Shown here: piece by piece, positions 8,049 through 15,126 of the stretch | Layout: each line of letters begins with the position of its first letter | How positions within the stretch are numbered: position 1 is the first letter of the stretch | Assembly (NCBI GenBank): GCA_963711725.1 | Contig: CAVQFO010000037.1 | Span: forward strand, 1-22,653 | Reading direction: 5' to 3' | Length of the DNA stretch: 22,653 nucleotides | Source of the DNA: CAVQFO01 sp963711725 | GTDB taxonomy: Bacteria; Pseudomonadota; Gammaproteobacteria; Nitrococcales; Aquisalimonadaceae | Made by a program: the position numbers and the translations under genes | Notes under the pieces: generated by a model | The model's input: the letters and a program-made list of their open reading frames with translations, nothing else | What the model was told of the DNA's origin: nothing | Databases searched by the model: none

Positions 8049-8745
8049 TCACGGCGTCCACGTAGGCATCCGGGGTGATACCCCGACGCCGGTACTTCCA
8101 CCGTTTCAGATACCACTCCTGGAGCAGCGGCTTGACCAGCGCTGCGGTGAACTCCGGGTCGGTGGGCCGGAACACGCCTTCCGCAACGCCGGCTTTCAGC
8201 GCCTCCCGGATCAGCGTCTCCGTGCTCATCTCTGCCTCCATGGCCCGTTTACGGGCCGCGGGTCCGAAGGACTTGGCTTCCATGTAGGCGAAAGCGAACC
8301 ATTGGGGCATGGCTTCCGTGAGGCGAACATGGGTATCGACGGTCCAGCGTAGCCGCGCGCGGGGATCGGCGCGGACTTCGGGCGGCACCTCCGCCAACAC
8401 CCGGTCCACTGTGTCGGTGACCACATCCAGCATCATGTGCAGCAGGCCGTCCTTGTCGCGGATATGGGTATAGAGCACGCCCGTGCTCAGGCCCGATTGC
8501 CGGGCAAGGTCCCGCATACTCATCTCATGGAAGCTGCCGCGCTCGGCCAGGACGAGGGTGGCCCTGGTGATTTTCTCCAGGTTGGCGATGGCGGTCTTCG
8601 GCTTTTTGACGTCGATGTGCTCCCGATGGCGCTCGTAGAGGCGCGCGCACAAGGCCTCGGTCGACAGATCGTGGTCGCTCATGAAGGCATCACGGTCCGC
8701 CTGGAGGGCGCGGTCCACGCTTGGAGGAGAGGTGCGGGTTCCCAT
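8017..8745 (-). CDS. TetR-family transcriptional regulator, probable local repressor of the acyl-CoA operon
   Basis: A 242-residue protein with the TetR N-terminal helix-turn-helix at about residues 58-105. Its core is SMRDLARQSGLSTGVLYTHI, followed by the typical KDGLLHMM. The C-terminal ligand-binding region is helical. It has about 50 extra residues before the HTH, including an acidic/basic stretch. Alternative downstream starts (for example ATG at 8682) lack a ribosome site, so the first ATG was kept without strong support. The gene diverges from the SDR-acyl-CoA dehydrogenase operon, and a perfect palindrome in the shared gap is its likely operator. By analogy with FadR/PsrA-type TetR members the ligand may be an acyl-CoA of the pathway; that is inference. 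Confidence 0.88.
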   Translation of the reverse strand: MGTRTSPPSVDRALQADRDAFMSDHDLSTEALCARLYERHREHIDVKKPKTAIANLEKITRATLVLAERGSFHEMSMRDLARQSGLSTGVLYTHIRDKDGLLHMMLDVVTDTVDRVLAEVPPEVRADPRARLRWTVDTHVRLTEAMPQWFAFAYMEAKSFGPAARKRAMEAEMSTETLIREALKAGVAEGVFRPTDPEFTAALVKPLLQEWYLKRWKYRRRGITPDAYVDAVINLIENGVLR

Positions 8746-8759
8746 TCCCGAAAAATGCC

Positions 8760-8788
8760 TTGAAATCAGCTGAAGTCAACAGAATAAT
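8760..8788 (+). promoter_or_regulatory. Predicted sigma70 promoter of the SDR-ACAD-kinase operon
   Basis: TTGAAA at 8760-8765 and AATAAT at 8783-8788 are separated by exactly 17 bases. Each box differs from the consensus at one position (TTGACA and TATAAT). It stands 37 bases upstream of the SDR start codon, in the AT-rich gap between the divergent tetR and SDR genes. Confidence 0.7.
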
Positions 8789-8802
8789 AACGAACGTTCG
8801 TT
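8789..8802. promoter_or_regulatory. Probable TetR operator (perfect 14-bp palindrome)
   Basis: AACGAACGTTCGTT is a perfect palindrome that begins at the base after the predicted -10 box, so a bound repressor would cover the transcription start. The half-site style (GAACG facing CGTTC) is common for TetR-family operators of fatty-acid and solvent-response regulators. It lies 44 bases upstream of the tetR start, so autoregulation is also likely. A further CGTTCG partial repeat continues into 8805. Confidence 0.75.
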
Positions 8803-8825
8803 CGGATTTGAATAGAGGCAGGCTA

Positions 8826-9599
8826 ATGACCACGACACAGGATTTGTCGCTTACCGGAAAGGTGGCACTGATCACCGGTGCTTCCGGAAGCCTGGGGAGC
8901 CATTTCGGCAAGGTGCTCGCGGCCGCGGGCGCCACGGTCGTGTTGGCGGCGCGCCGGGTCGATCGGTTGCGGGATGAAGTCGCGAAACTGCGGGACGCCG
9001 GCCGGTCCGCCCAAGCGGTGGCCCTGGACGTGACCGATCAGGCTTCCGTCGCCGCAGCGTTCGATGCAGCGCAGAGCGCGGTGGGTGTGCCGGATGTGAT
9101 TGTGAACAACGCCGGCATCACGACCACCACGCCCGCCCTGGACCTTTCCCTGGAAGAGTGGTCACGGATCGTCGATACCAACCTCACCGGCTGTTTCATG
9201 GTGGCCCAGGAGGCGGCACACCGGCTCAAGGCGGCGGGAAAGAGCGGCGCTATCGTCAACGTCGCCTCCATTCTGGGCCTGCGCCAGGCCGGCATGGTGG
9301 CCCCCTACAGCGCCTCCAAGGCGGCTCTGATCCAGCTCACCAAGTCCCTGGCGCTGGAGTGGGCCCGCCACGATATCCGGGTCAACGCCCTGGCTCCGGG
9401 CTACATCGAAACCGATATCAACCGCGATTTCTTCGCCTCCGAGGCGGGTCAGCGCCTGATCAAGCGCATTCCCCAGCGCCGCCTGGGGCAGCCCGAACAC
9501 TTGGACGCGCCGCTTTTGCTGCTGTGCTCCGACGCCGCTGCTTATATGACGGGCTCCGTGCTCGCCGTGGATGGCGGCCATCTGGTCAGTTCACTTTGA
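8826..9599 (+). CDS. Short-chain dehydrogenase/reductase, LvaD-like candidate
   Basis: A 257-residue classical SDR. The Rossmann cofactor motif TGASGSLG is at residues 17-24, NNAG at 94-97, the catalytic Ser at 148 (VASIL), and Tyr161 and Lys165 lie in YSASK. NAPGY-type positioning (LAPGYIETDI) follows. The cofactor-discriminating region reads ARRVDRL after beta-strand 2, which leans towards NADP(H) but is not decisive. As first gene of the operon, in the lva-type model it would interconvert a 4-oxoacyl-CoA and the 4-hydroxyacyl-CoA that the downstream kinase phosphorylates. The alternative is a general 3-hydroxyacyl-CoA dehydrogenase. The ATG at 8826 has a modest AGAGG site, and the gene ends 11 bases before the acyl-CoA dehydrogenase. 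Confidence 0.9.
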   Translation: MTTTQDLSLTGKVALITGASGSLGSHFGKVLAAAGATVVLAARRVDRLRDEVAKLRDAGRSAQAVALDVTDQASVAAAFDAAQSAVGVPDVIVNNAGITTTTPALDLSLEEWSRIVDTNLTGCFMVAQEAAHRLKAAGKSGAIVNVASILGLRQAGMVAPYSASKAALIQLTKSLALEWARHDIRVNALAPGYIETDINRDFFASEAGQRLIKRIPQRRLGQPEHLDAPLLLLCSDAAAYMTGSVLAVDGGHLVSSL

Positions 9600-9610
9600 G
9601 GAAACCCGTT

Positions 9611-10813
9611 ATGGACTTTCGACTCTCGCCGGAGATTGACACGCTGCGGCTCAAGGTGCGTGATTTCGTCGACACCGAAATCATCCCCCTGGAATCCGAT
9701 CCAGCCGCCTACGACGATCACGAAAACATCGCCCATGGCCCGCTTGAATCCTTGCGCGCCAAGGCCCGAAAAGCCGGCCTGTGGGCGCCGCAGATGCCCC
9801 GGGGGCGAGGCGGCATGGGCGTTGGCGTGGTAGGCATGGCCGCGCTCTACGAGGAAATGAATCGATCCATCTTCGGCCCGGTCTGTTTCAATGCCGCCGC
9901 GCCGGACGACGGCAACATGATCCTGCTGAACAAGGTGGGCACCGAGGCGCAGAAGGAGCGCTGGCTGCAGCCCATCCTCGACGGCGAGGTGAGCAGCGCC
10001 TTTGTGATGACCGAGCCCGCCCCGGGTTCCGGTTCCGACCCCGCGGGCATGATGCAGACCACTGCGGAGCGCAAGGGTGACAAATGGGTGGTGCACGGCC
10101 GGAAGTGGTTCATCACCGGCGCCGAGGAGGCGACCCACTTCGTCCTGGTGGCGCGCACGTCCGACGACCAACGCAAAGGCCTGAGCTGTTTCCTGTATCA
10201 CCGGGACGATCCCGGTTGGCGCATCGAACGGCGCATTCCCATCATGGGGCCGGAGGAGCACGGCGGCCACTGCGAGCTGGTGTTCGACGGCCTGGAGATT
10301 CCGGACGAGAACCGGCTGATGGAAGTGGGCGATGGGCTCAAGGCCACCCAGATCCGTCTCGGTACGGCCCGCCTGACCCACTGCATGCGTTGGCTGGGCC
10401 TGTCCCGCCGGGCCCTGGAGATCGGCGAGGCTTACGTGCGCGATCGCCTAGCCTTCGGCCAGACCCTGGCCGAGCATGAAAGTGTGCAAACCCAGCTGGG
10501 CGATGCCGCCATGCAGATCGAGATCGGCCGGCTGCTGACCATGAAGGCTGCCTGGAAACTGGACGCCGGGGATTTCGCCCGCAAGGAGGTAAGCATGGCG
10601 AAGATCGTGGTAGCCGACGCCCTGCACCAGGCCATCGACACGGCCATCCAGCTCAACGGCGCGCGCGGCTATTCCAAGGACACGCCCCTGGAATGGATGT
10701 ACCGCTACGCCCGCCAGGCTCGGCTGGTGGACGGCGCTTCAGAAGTGCACAAGATGGTGCTCTCGCGGTTTCTGATGAAGGAAGGCAAGGACTTCTGGGC
10801 CTGGGGGGTGTGA
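9611..10813 (+). CDS. Acyl-CoA dehydrogenase of the ACAD10/ACAD11-LvaC type
   Basis: A 400-residue flavoprotein of the acyl-CoA dehydrogenase superfamily. Seen: the N-terminal helical domain; the FAD/substrate segment FVMTEPAPGSGSDP (about 136-149); KWFITGA near 166-172; and a C-terminal helical domain with RDRLAFGQTLAEHESVQTQL and GARGYSKDTPLEWMYRYAR. The ending ASEVHKMVLSRFLMKEG is typical of the ACAD11-like subgroup. In human ACAD10/ACAD11 this domain is fused to an APH-like kinase domain; here the kinase is the next gene, overlapping by one base. LvaC of Pseudomonas putida acts on a 4-phosphoacyl-CoA to give an enoyl-CoA, and the same chemistry is inferred here. A GAGGAA ribosome site lies about 9 bases before the ATG. 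Confidence 0.92.
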   Translation: MDFRLSPEIDTLRLKVRDFVDTEIIPLESDPAAYDDHENIAHGPLESLRAKARKAGLWAPQMPRGRGGMGVGVVGMAALYEEMNRSIFGPVCFNAAAPDDGNMILLNKVGTEAQKERWLQPILDGEVSSAFVMTEPAPGSGSDPAGMMQTTAERKGDKWVVHGRKWFITGAEEATHFVLVARTSDDQRKGLSCFLYHRDDPGWRIERRIPIMGPEEHGGHCELVFDGLEIPDENRLMEVGDGLKATQIRLGTARLTHCMRWLGLSRRALEIGEAYVRDRLAFGQTLAEHESVQTQLGDAAMQIEIGRLLTMKAAWKLDAGDFARKEVSMAKIVVADALHQAIDTAIQLNGARGYSKDTPLEWMYRYARQARLVDGASEVHKMVLSRFLMKEGKDFWAWGV

Positions 10814-11832
10814 TGGAGGAGCGCAAGGACAAGCTGGCGTCCTGGCTTGCCGAGCAGGCCGGTGCCCGTGGCGCCGAGATTACCGCCATGAACAAGCTCT
10901 CCGGCGGCGCCATCCAGGAGAACTGGGCGCTGGACGTAGCCTTCGACGGCGGCCCGATGGACGGCGCCCAGGCGCTGGTGGTGCGCACCGACGCCCCGTC
11001 CGGCGTGGCCTCCAGCCTGGGGCGTCCCGAGGAGTTTGCCTTGTTCCGTGACGCCTTTGAGGCTGGCGTTACCGTGCCGGAACCGCTGTGGCAGGACACG
11101 GCGGGTGGCGTGCTGGGCAAGCCGCTGTTCGTTATGCGCCGGGTCTCCGGCACCGCCGCAGGCCACCGCTTGGTGAAGGACGAAACCGCCGGCGGCGGCC
11201 GCGTCGCCCTGGCGGAACGCTTGGGCCGCGAACTGGCCCGGATTCATACCATACGCCCACCCCGGAAGGATCTGGCGTTCTTGGGTGAGCCACCCGCTTC
11301 GCCGGCCATGCACTGGGTGAACGAATTCCGCGCCTGGCTGGACGGCCATTCCCGCGCCCATCCCGCGCTGGAATGGGGGCTGCGCTGGTTGGAACGCCAT
11401 GCCCCGGTGACCCCTGCGATCACGCTGTGCCACAACGATTTCCGTACCGGCAACTACATGGCCGACGACCAGGGCGTGACCGGCATCCTGGACTGGGAGT
11501 TCGCCGCCTGGGGTGATCCCCTGGCCGATATCGGCTGGTTCTGCGCGCCGTGCTGGCGCTTCGGTGCCAAGGACCGGGAAGCCGGCGGCATCGGCGCCCG
11601 CGAGGATTTCTATCGTGGCTACGAGGCGGAAAGCGGCCGCGCCATCGACCGGCATCTGGTGCCGTACTGGGAAGCCATGGCGACCATGCGTTGGGCGGTG
11701 ATCGCCCTGCAGCAGGCGGAGCGCCACGTCAGTGGCGGCGAGGCCAATCTGGAGCTGGCGCTCACGGCCCACATCCTGCCGGAGTTGGAGCTGGACATTC
11801 TGGAAATGACGCGGGAGGCGAGCCATGCGTGA
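10813..11832 (+). CDS. APH-family phosphotransferase, probable hydroxyacyl-CoA kinase (LvaA-like)
   Basis: A 339-residue aminoglycoside-phosphotransferase-fold kinase. The catalytic loop CHNDFRTGNY has His207, Asp209 and Asn214. ILDWEFAAWGDPLADIGW supplies the metal-binding Asp227. The N-terminal lobe begins with LSGGAIQENW, the nucleotide-loop pattern of the ACAD10/11-associated subgroup. Antibiotic resistance is unlikely given its position between an acyl-CoA dehydrogenase and a DUF6285 gene. In the lva pathway the homologous pair LvaA plus LvaB phosphorylates the 4-hydroxyl of a 4-hydroxyacyl-CoA using ATP. The start overlaps the upstream stop (TGATG), and the end overlaps the next gene by 8 bases, so expression is tightly coupled. 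Confidence 0.9.
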   Translation: MEERKDKLASWLAEQAGARGAEITAMNKLSGGAIQENWALDVAFDGGPMDGAQALVVRTDAPSGVASSLGRPEEFALFRDAFEAGVTVPEPLWQDTAGGVLGKPLFVMRRVSGTAAGHRLVKDETAGGGRVALAERLGRELARIHTIRPPRKDLAFLGEPPASPAMHWVNEFRAWLDGHSRAHPALEWGLRWLERHAPVTPAITLCHNDFRTGNYMADDQGVTGILDWEFAAWGDPLADIGWFCAPCWRFGAKDREAGGIGAREDFYRGYEAESGRAIDRHLVPYWEAMATMRWAVIALQQAERHVSGGEANLELALTAHILPELELDILEMTREASHA

Positions 11833-12193
11833 CGAACCCACCGGCGAGGATCTACTGAACGCGGCCCTGGATGTGTTCCGGGACAAATTGCTGCCGGCGT
11901 TGCCCCGGGAGCTGCGCTACGACGGCTTGATGGTGGCCAACGCCATGGCGGTGGTGGGCCGGCAGGCGGCCGCCGGCGACACGCCTCTTCGAGAGGCGCG
12001 GGAGCGGCTCAGCCGGCTCTACGGCGAAGGCGAGCTGGACGACCTGGAACACCGACTTACCGCCGACATCCGCGCCGGCCGCTATGATCCCGGAGCCGAT
12101 GGTCGTGAGGCCGTGTTCGATCACCTGTGGAAGGCCACTCGCGCCAAGGCGGCGGAGAGCACCCCCAAGGCATTGAAGGGAAGGGCGGGATGA
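11825..12193 (+). CDS. DUF6285 small protein, probable kinase partner (LvaB-like)
   Basis: A 122-residue, mostly helical, soluble protein without a signal peptide. The pattern LLNAALDVFRDKLLPAL, then LRYDGLMVANAMAVVGRQ, then LTADIRAGRYD is what I associate with DUF6285, the small family found beside APH-type kinases in acyl-CoA operons. LvaB of the levulinate pathway belongs to this kind and is needed together with LvaA for phosphorylation of the hydroxyacyl-CoA. It overlaps the kinase gene by 8 bases at its start and the histidine phosphatase gene by 4 bases at its end (ATGA), with GGGAGG about 7 bases before the ATG. That fits a stoichiometric partner of the kinase. No catalytic motif is visible in it. 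Confidence 0.8.
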   Translation: MRDEPTGEDLLNAALDVFRDKLLPALPRELRYDGLMVANAMAVVGRQAAAGDTPLREARERLSRLYGEGELDDLEHRLTADIRAGRYDPGADGREAVFDHLWKATRAKAAESTPKALKGRAG

Positions 12194-12903
12194 CCACGGC
12201 CGAAGATCTTCTCACCGACCGTCGCCGCGTGACGCTGATGCGCCATGGCGAGGTCTCTTATTTCGACGCCGGCGGCCGCCCCAGAGACCCACGGGAGGTG
12301 CCCTTGACGGCGCGGGGCCGCTCCCAGGCCGAGGCCGCCGCCAAAGCGTTGGCCGATATCCGCTTCGACCGGGTCGTCTGTTCCGGAATGCCGCGGACCC
12401 GGGAGACGGCCGCCCTGGTTTGCGGCGACGAATCCCGAGTGGAGGACTGGCACGAGCTGCGGGAGATACGGGCCGGCCGTTTCCGGGAGATCGCCGACGA
12501 GAATCTGCGTGTCACCATCACCAGGCCCTACGATCACGCTGCGGAAGAGGAGGCACGCTTTATCGGCGGCGAGCCCTTCGAACAATGCCGCGAGCGGGTG
12601 ATCCAGGCATGGGAGGCGTTGTTGGCGGACGAGGGTTGGCGGCAGTTGTTAATCGTTGCCCACGATGCGGTGAATCGGATGATCCTCGGCGAGGTCTCCG
12701 GCGCCGGCCTCCACGCCCTGGCGGCCTTCGAGCAGGATCTGGCCTGCCTCAATCTGATCGACGTTCAGGGCGAGCGCCGCTATCTGCGCGCTGTGAATCT
12801 CACCCCTTGGGACTGGGCCAAGCAAAGTTGCCGGATGACCAGCATGGAGCCGGTGTATCTGGGGTATCTGCCCGCGCGCACCCGAACCAGATCCGGGAGT
12901 TAG
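12190..12903 (+). CDS. Histidine phosphatase family protein in the acyl-CoA/kinase operon
   Basis: A 237-residue member of the phosphoglycerate mutase-like superfamily. RHGE is at residues 18-21, SGMPRTRETA at 65-74, the acid residue Glu89 is in HELREIRAG, and the second catalytic His158 is in IVAHDAVNR (the usual form is SHGG-x-xR). The active site looks complete. It is translationally coupled to the DUF6285 gene by an ATGA overlap, so it belongs to the operon. The lva operon of Pseudomonas as I know it has no such member. A role in removing phosphate from the phosphoacyl-CoA intermediate or a by-product, or in editing dead-end phosphoesters, is plausible but unproven. It could equally act on an unrelated small phosphoester. 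Confidence 0.85.
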   Translation: MTTAEDLLTDRRRVTLMRHGEVSYFDAGGRPRDPREVPLTARGRSQAEAAAKALADIRFDRVVCSGMPRTRETAALVCGDESRVEDWHELREIRAGRFREIADENLRVTITRPYDHAAEEEARFIGGEPFEQCRERVIQAWEALLADEGWRQLLIVAHDAVNRMILGEVSGAGLHALAAFEQDLACLNLIDVQGERRYLRAVNLTPWDWAKQSCRMTSMEPVYLGYLPARTRTRSGS

Positions 12904-13093
12904 CTCGGCGCTTCGGATTGGGAAAGGGGGAGTAATGCTGATGGATATCCCCCTCTCCTTGTCCCTCTCCCGCAGAGGCGAGAGAGGGCGAACAATGATC
13001 CCCAGCACCCGTTTTCGTCGCGCCGAGCCACCTACACTATTGAAGCGCGGTCAATGACAACAATACGAGCCGCCGAAGAGAGGAGAGCTGCCC
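12904..13093. other. 190-bp gap inside the catabolic cluster with a REP-like palindrome
   Basis: No gene was found. It contains the palindrome at 12963-12988 and a GAGGAGAG ribosome site before the acyl-CoA synthetase start. I could not identify a clear promoter, so whether the synthetase gene is read from the upstream operon or independently is open. Confidence 0.55.
12963..12988. repeat. REP-like palindrome, copy 1
   Basis: CCCTCTC at 12963-12969 pairs with GAGAGGG at 12982-12988 around a CGCAGAGGCGA-rich centre. It shares CCTCTCCCGC and the purine-rich return arm with copies near 19161 and 22558, all in the same orientation and all between genes. It has no T run, so a REP-type element fits better than a terminator. 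Confidence 0.7.
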
Positions 13094-14719
13094 ATGAACA
13101 AGTTCGTCGAGGGTCTTGAGCGCCGTCCCACCAACTTCGTGCCGCTGACTCCGCTGAGTTTCCTGGCCCGTTCGGCGGATATCTATCCCCGTAAGCCCGC
13201 CGTCATCCACCGGGGCGAGACCACCGATTACCGGACCTTCCATCACCGCTGCCGGCGTCTGGCATCGGCGCTGAAGCGGCGCGGCATCGGCGTGGGCGAT
13301 ACGGTGGCGGTGATGCTGCCCAACGTGCCGCCCATGCTGGAGGCGCACTTCGGCGTGCCGATGAGCGGTGCCGTGCTGAATTCCATCAATACGCGGCTGG
13401 ACGCCGCGACCGTCGCGCACATCCTGGAACATGGCGAGGCCGGTTTGATCATCGCCGACACCCAGTTCGAGGACGTAATCCGCGAGGCGCTGGAGCGGAT
13501 GGAAGCGCCGCCGCCGCTGATCGGCTTTCACGATGGCTCCGGGCAGCTTCGGGATTTCGGCGAGATGGACTACGAGGCACTGCTGGACAGCGGCGACCCG
13601 GACTTTGTCTGGGAGCTGCCCGAGGATGAATGGCAGGCCATCGCTCTGAACTACACCTCCGGCACCACCGGCAACCCCAAGGGCGTCGTGGTGGGGCATC
13701 GCGGCGCCTACCTGGCCGCATTGGGCGGGGCGTTGCAGTTCGGCCTGGACGACCGCTCCGTTTATCTGTGGACGCTGCCGATGTTCCACTGCAACGGCTG
13801 GTCCCACACCTGGGCGGCGGTGGCCGCCGGCGCCACGCACGTGTGTCTGCGCGAGGTGGACCCGGCAGAGATCTTTCAAGCCGTGGAGACGCACGGCGTC
13901 ACCCATCTCTGCGGCGCACCCATCGTTTTGAACCGACTGGTGAACGCGCCGGCGGAGGTGAAACGCCGCTTCGCCCATCGGGTGCGGGTAGCCACCGGCG
14001 GCGCCGCACCGCCCAGCGCTATCATCGAGGCCATGTCCGCCATGGGCTTCGACGTGGTGCATCTGTACGGCCTCACCGAGAGCTTCGGCCCCTCGTCCAT
14101 GTGTGTCTGGCAAACCGACTGGGACGGCCTGGACGCCGAGGCCACGGCCCGGGTAATGAGCCGCCAGGGCGTGCGCATGCCCAGCATCGAGGCGCTTGAG
14201 GTCGTGGACATGGATACTCTTGAGGAAGTCCCCGCGGACGGCCAGACGATCGGCGAGCTGGTGCTGCGCGGCAATACCCTGATGGAAGGCTATCTGAAGA
14301 ATCCCGGGGCCACCGAGGAGGCTTTCCAGGGTGGTTGGTACCACACCGGGGACCTGGCCGTGATGCACCCGGACGGTTACGCCGAGATCAAGGACCGGGC
14401 CAAGGACGTGATCATCTCAGGCGGCGAGAATATCTCCAGCCTGGAGGTGGAAGACGTGCTTTCCCACCATCCCGCCGTACTCGCCGCCGCCGTGGTAGCC
14501 CGCCCGGACGAGACCTGGGGCGAGGCGCCCTGTGCGTTCATCACTCTGAAGCCCGGCAGCGGCGATGTGACCGAAGCGGCCATTATCGCTTACTGCCGGG
14601 ACCACATGGCGCATTTCAAGGCGCCGAGGACGGTGGTGTTCGACGAACTGCCTACCACGCCCACGGGGAAGGTGCAGAAGCACGTGCTGCGGGAGCGGGC
14701 GAGGGAGATGGGAGGGTAG
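13094..14719 (+). CDS. AMP-forming acyl-CoA synthetase (LvaE-like candidate)
   Basis: Activates a carboxylic acid to its CoA thioester with ATP. The 541-residue protein has the complete ANL-superfamily set. The phosphate loop YTSGTTGNPKG is at 187-197, followed by MFHCNGW, LYGLTESFGP and GWYHTGDLAVMHPDGY. The hinge DRAKDVIISGGENISS is present, as is the C-terminal catalytic Lys526 in PTGKVQK. The subgroup resembles medium/short-chain fatty-acid ligases of the DmdB/AlkK kind. The ATG follows a GAGGAGAG site. It lies 190 bp after the histidine phosphatase on the same strand. In the lva-type scheme it would make the acyl-CoA that enters the SDR/kinase/dehydrogenase steps; the acid substrate is not readable from the sequence. 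Confidence 0.93.
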   Translation: MNKFVEGLERRPTNFVPLTPLSFLARSADIYPRKPAVIHRGETTDYRTFHHRCRRLASALKRRGIGVGDTVAVMLPNVPPMLEAHFGVPMSGAVLNSINTRLDAATVAHILEHGEAGLIIADTQFEDVIREALERMEAPPPLIGFHDGSGQLRDFGEMDYEALLDSGDPDFVWELPEDEWQAIALNYTSGTTGNPKGVVVGHRGAYLAALGGALQFGLDDRSVYLWTLPMFHCNGWSHTWAAVAAGATHVCLREVDPAEIFQAVETHGVTHLCGAPIVLNRLVNAPAEVKRRFAHRVRVATGGAAPPSAIIEAMSAMGFDVVHLYGLTESFGPSSMCVWQTDWDGLDAEATARVMSRQGVRMPSIEALEVVDMDTLEEVPADGQTIGELVLRGNTLMEGYLKNPGATEEAFQGGWYHTGDLAVMHPDGYAEIKDRAKDVIISGGENISSLEVEDVLSHHPAVLAAAVVARPDETWGEAPCAFITLKPGSGDVTEAAIIAYCRDHMAHFKAPRTVVFDELPTTPTGKVQKHVLRERAREMGG

Positions 14720-14747
14720 GGGGCTTGTCGGAGGCCTACATGGAATG

Positions 14748-15120
14748 ATGGGTTTCGCTTCGCTCTACCCATCCTACATCTAAGGGCTCTTGCCTCAGAT
14801 TCGGCACCTCTTAAACCCCGTTGATGACGCCGAGCACGGGTGCAAATGAAGGCCTGAGCCGCGACGCGGGCGGGCAATGGATTGCCCGCGTGGGCCTCCA
14901 GCACATGGATGTGCTGTTGGCCCACCGCCTTCAATTGTGCCCGCGCGCAGGGAACCCGAAGGGCGACATCTCCGGGTGTCGTTTCTTTTGGGTCTGTTTT
15001 CTTTGGACAAGCAAAGAAAATGACCTCGTCGTAGGGGCGCGAAAGCCCCGACCAATTCAAGGCCGCAAAGCGGCACAAGACCTTCCCCATATAGGTCGGA
15101 TTAGCGAAGCGTAATCCGAC
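14748..15120. repeat. Run of perfect hairpins filling a gene-free stretch
   Basis: The gap between the acyl-CoA synthetase stop and the next gene (14720-15126) has no credible coding region but is full of inverted repeats. They are ATGGGT/ACCCAT (14748-14772), GCGGGCAA/TTGCCCGC (14870-14889), a two-stage stem at 14890-14925, CGACA/TGTCG (14964-14981), TTTTCTTTG/CAAAGAAAA (14997-15020), GGGGC/GCCCC (15034-15049), GCCGC/GCGGC (15062-15074) and GTCGGATTA/TAATCCGAC (15095-15120). Segments like the AAGAAA-rich hairpin and the 15095-15120 palindrome resemble dispersed intergenic repeats that I know from several gammaproteobacterial genomes. A composite mobile non-coding element is the likely reading; a structured RNA is an alternative. 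Confidence 0.7.
14837..14945. repeat. Multi-branched inverted-repeat structure inside the hairpin run
   Basis: An outer arm at 14837-14853 (ending TGAAGGC) is complementary, with a few mismatches, to 14927-14945 (starting GCCTTCA). It encloses two independent hairpins: GCGGGCAA/TTGCCCGC (14870-14889), and a longer one with GTGGGCC/GGCCCAC outside and CAGCACAT/ATGTGCTG inside (14890-14925), separated by a symmetric 2x2 internal loop. Such a three-way arrangement is unlikely by chance. Confidence 0.6.
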
Positions 15121-15126
15121 AATCCC

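Noticed and set aside
10813..11832. Aminoglycoside resistance kinase
   Set aside because: The APH fold is shared, but the gene is embedded between acyl-CoA dehydrogenase and DUF6285 genes and resembles the ACAD10/11-associated kinase branch.
10705..11886. Long open frame of 393 codons on the minus strand opposite the APH-type kinase gene
   Set aside because: Antisense shadow of a gene with verified catalytic motifs.
13037..14368. Long open frame of 443 codons on the minus strand opposite the acyl-CoA synthetase
   Set aside because: Antisense shadow; composition and lack of motifs argue against coding.
14590..15114. Small open frames in the hairpin-rich stretch on both strands
   Set aside because: They span inverted repeats, lack ribosome sites, and correspond to dispersed repeat sequence that is often misannotated as hypothetical proteins.
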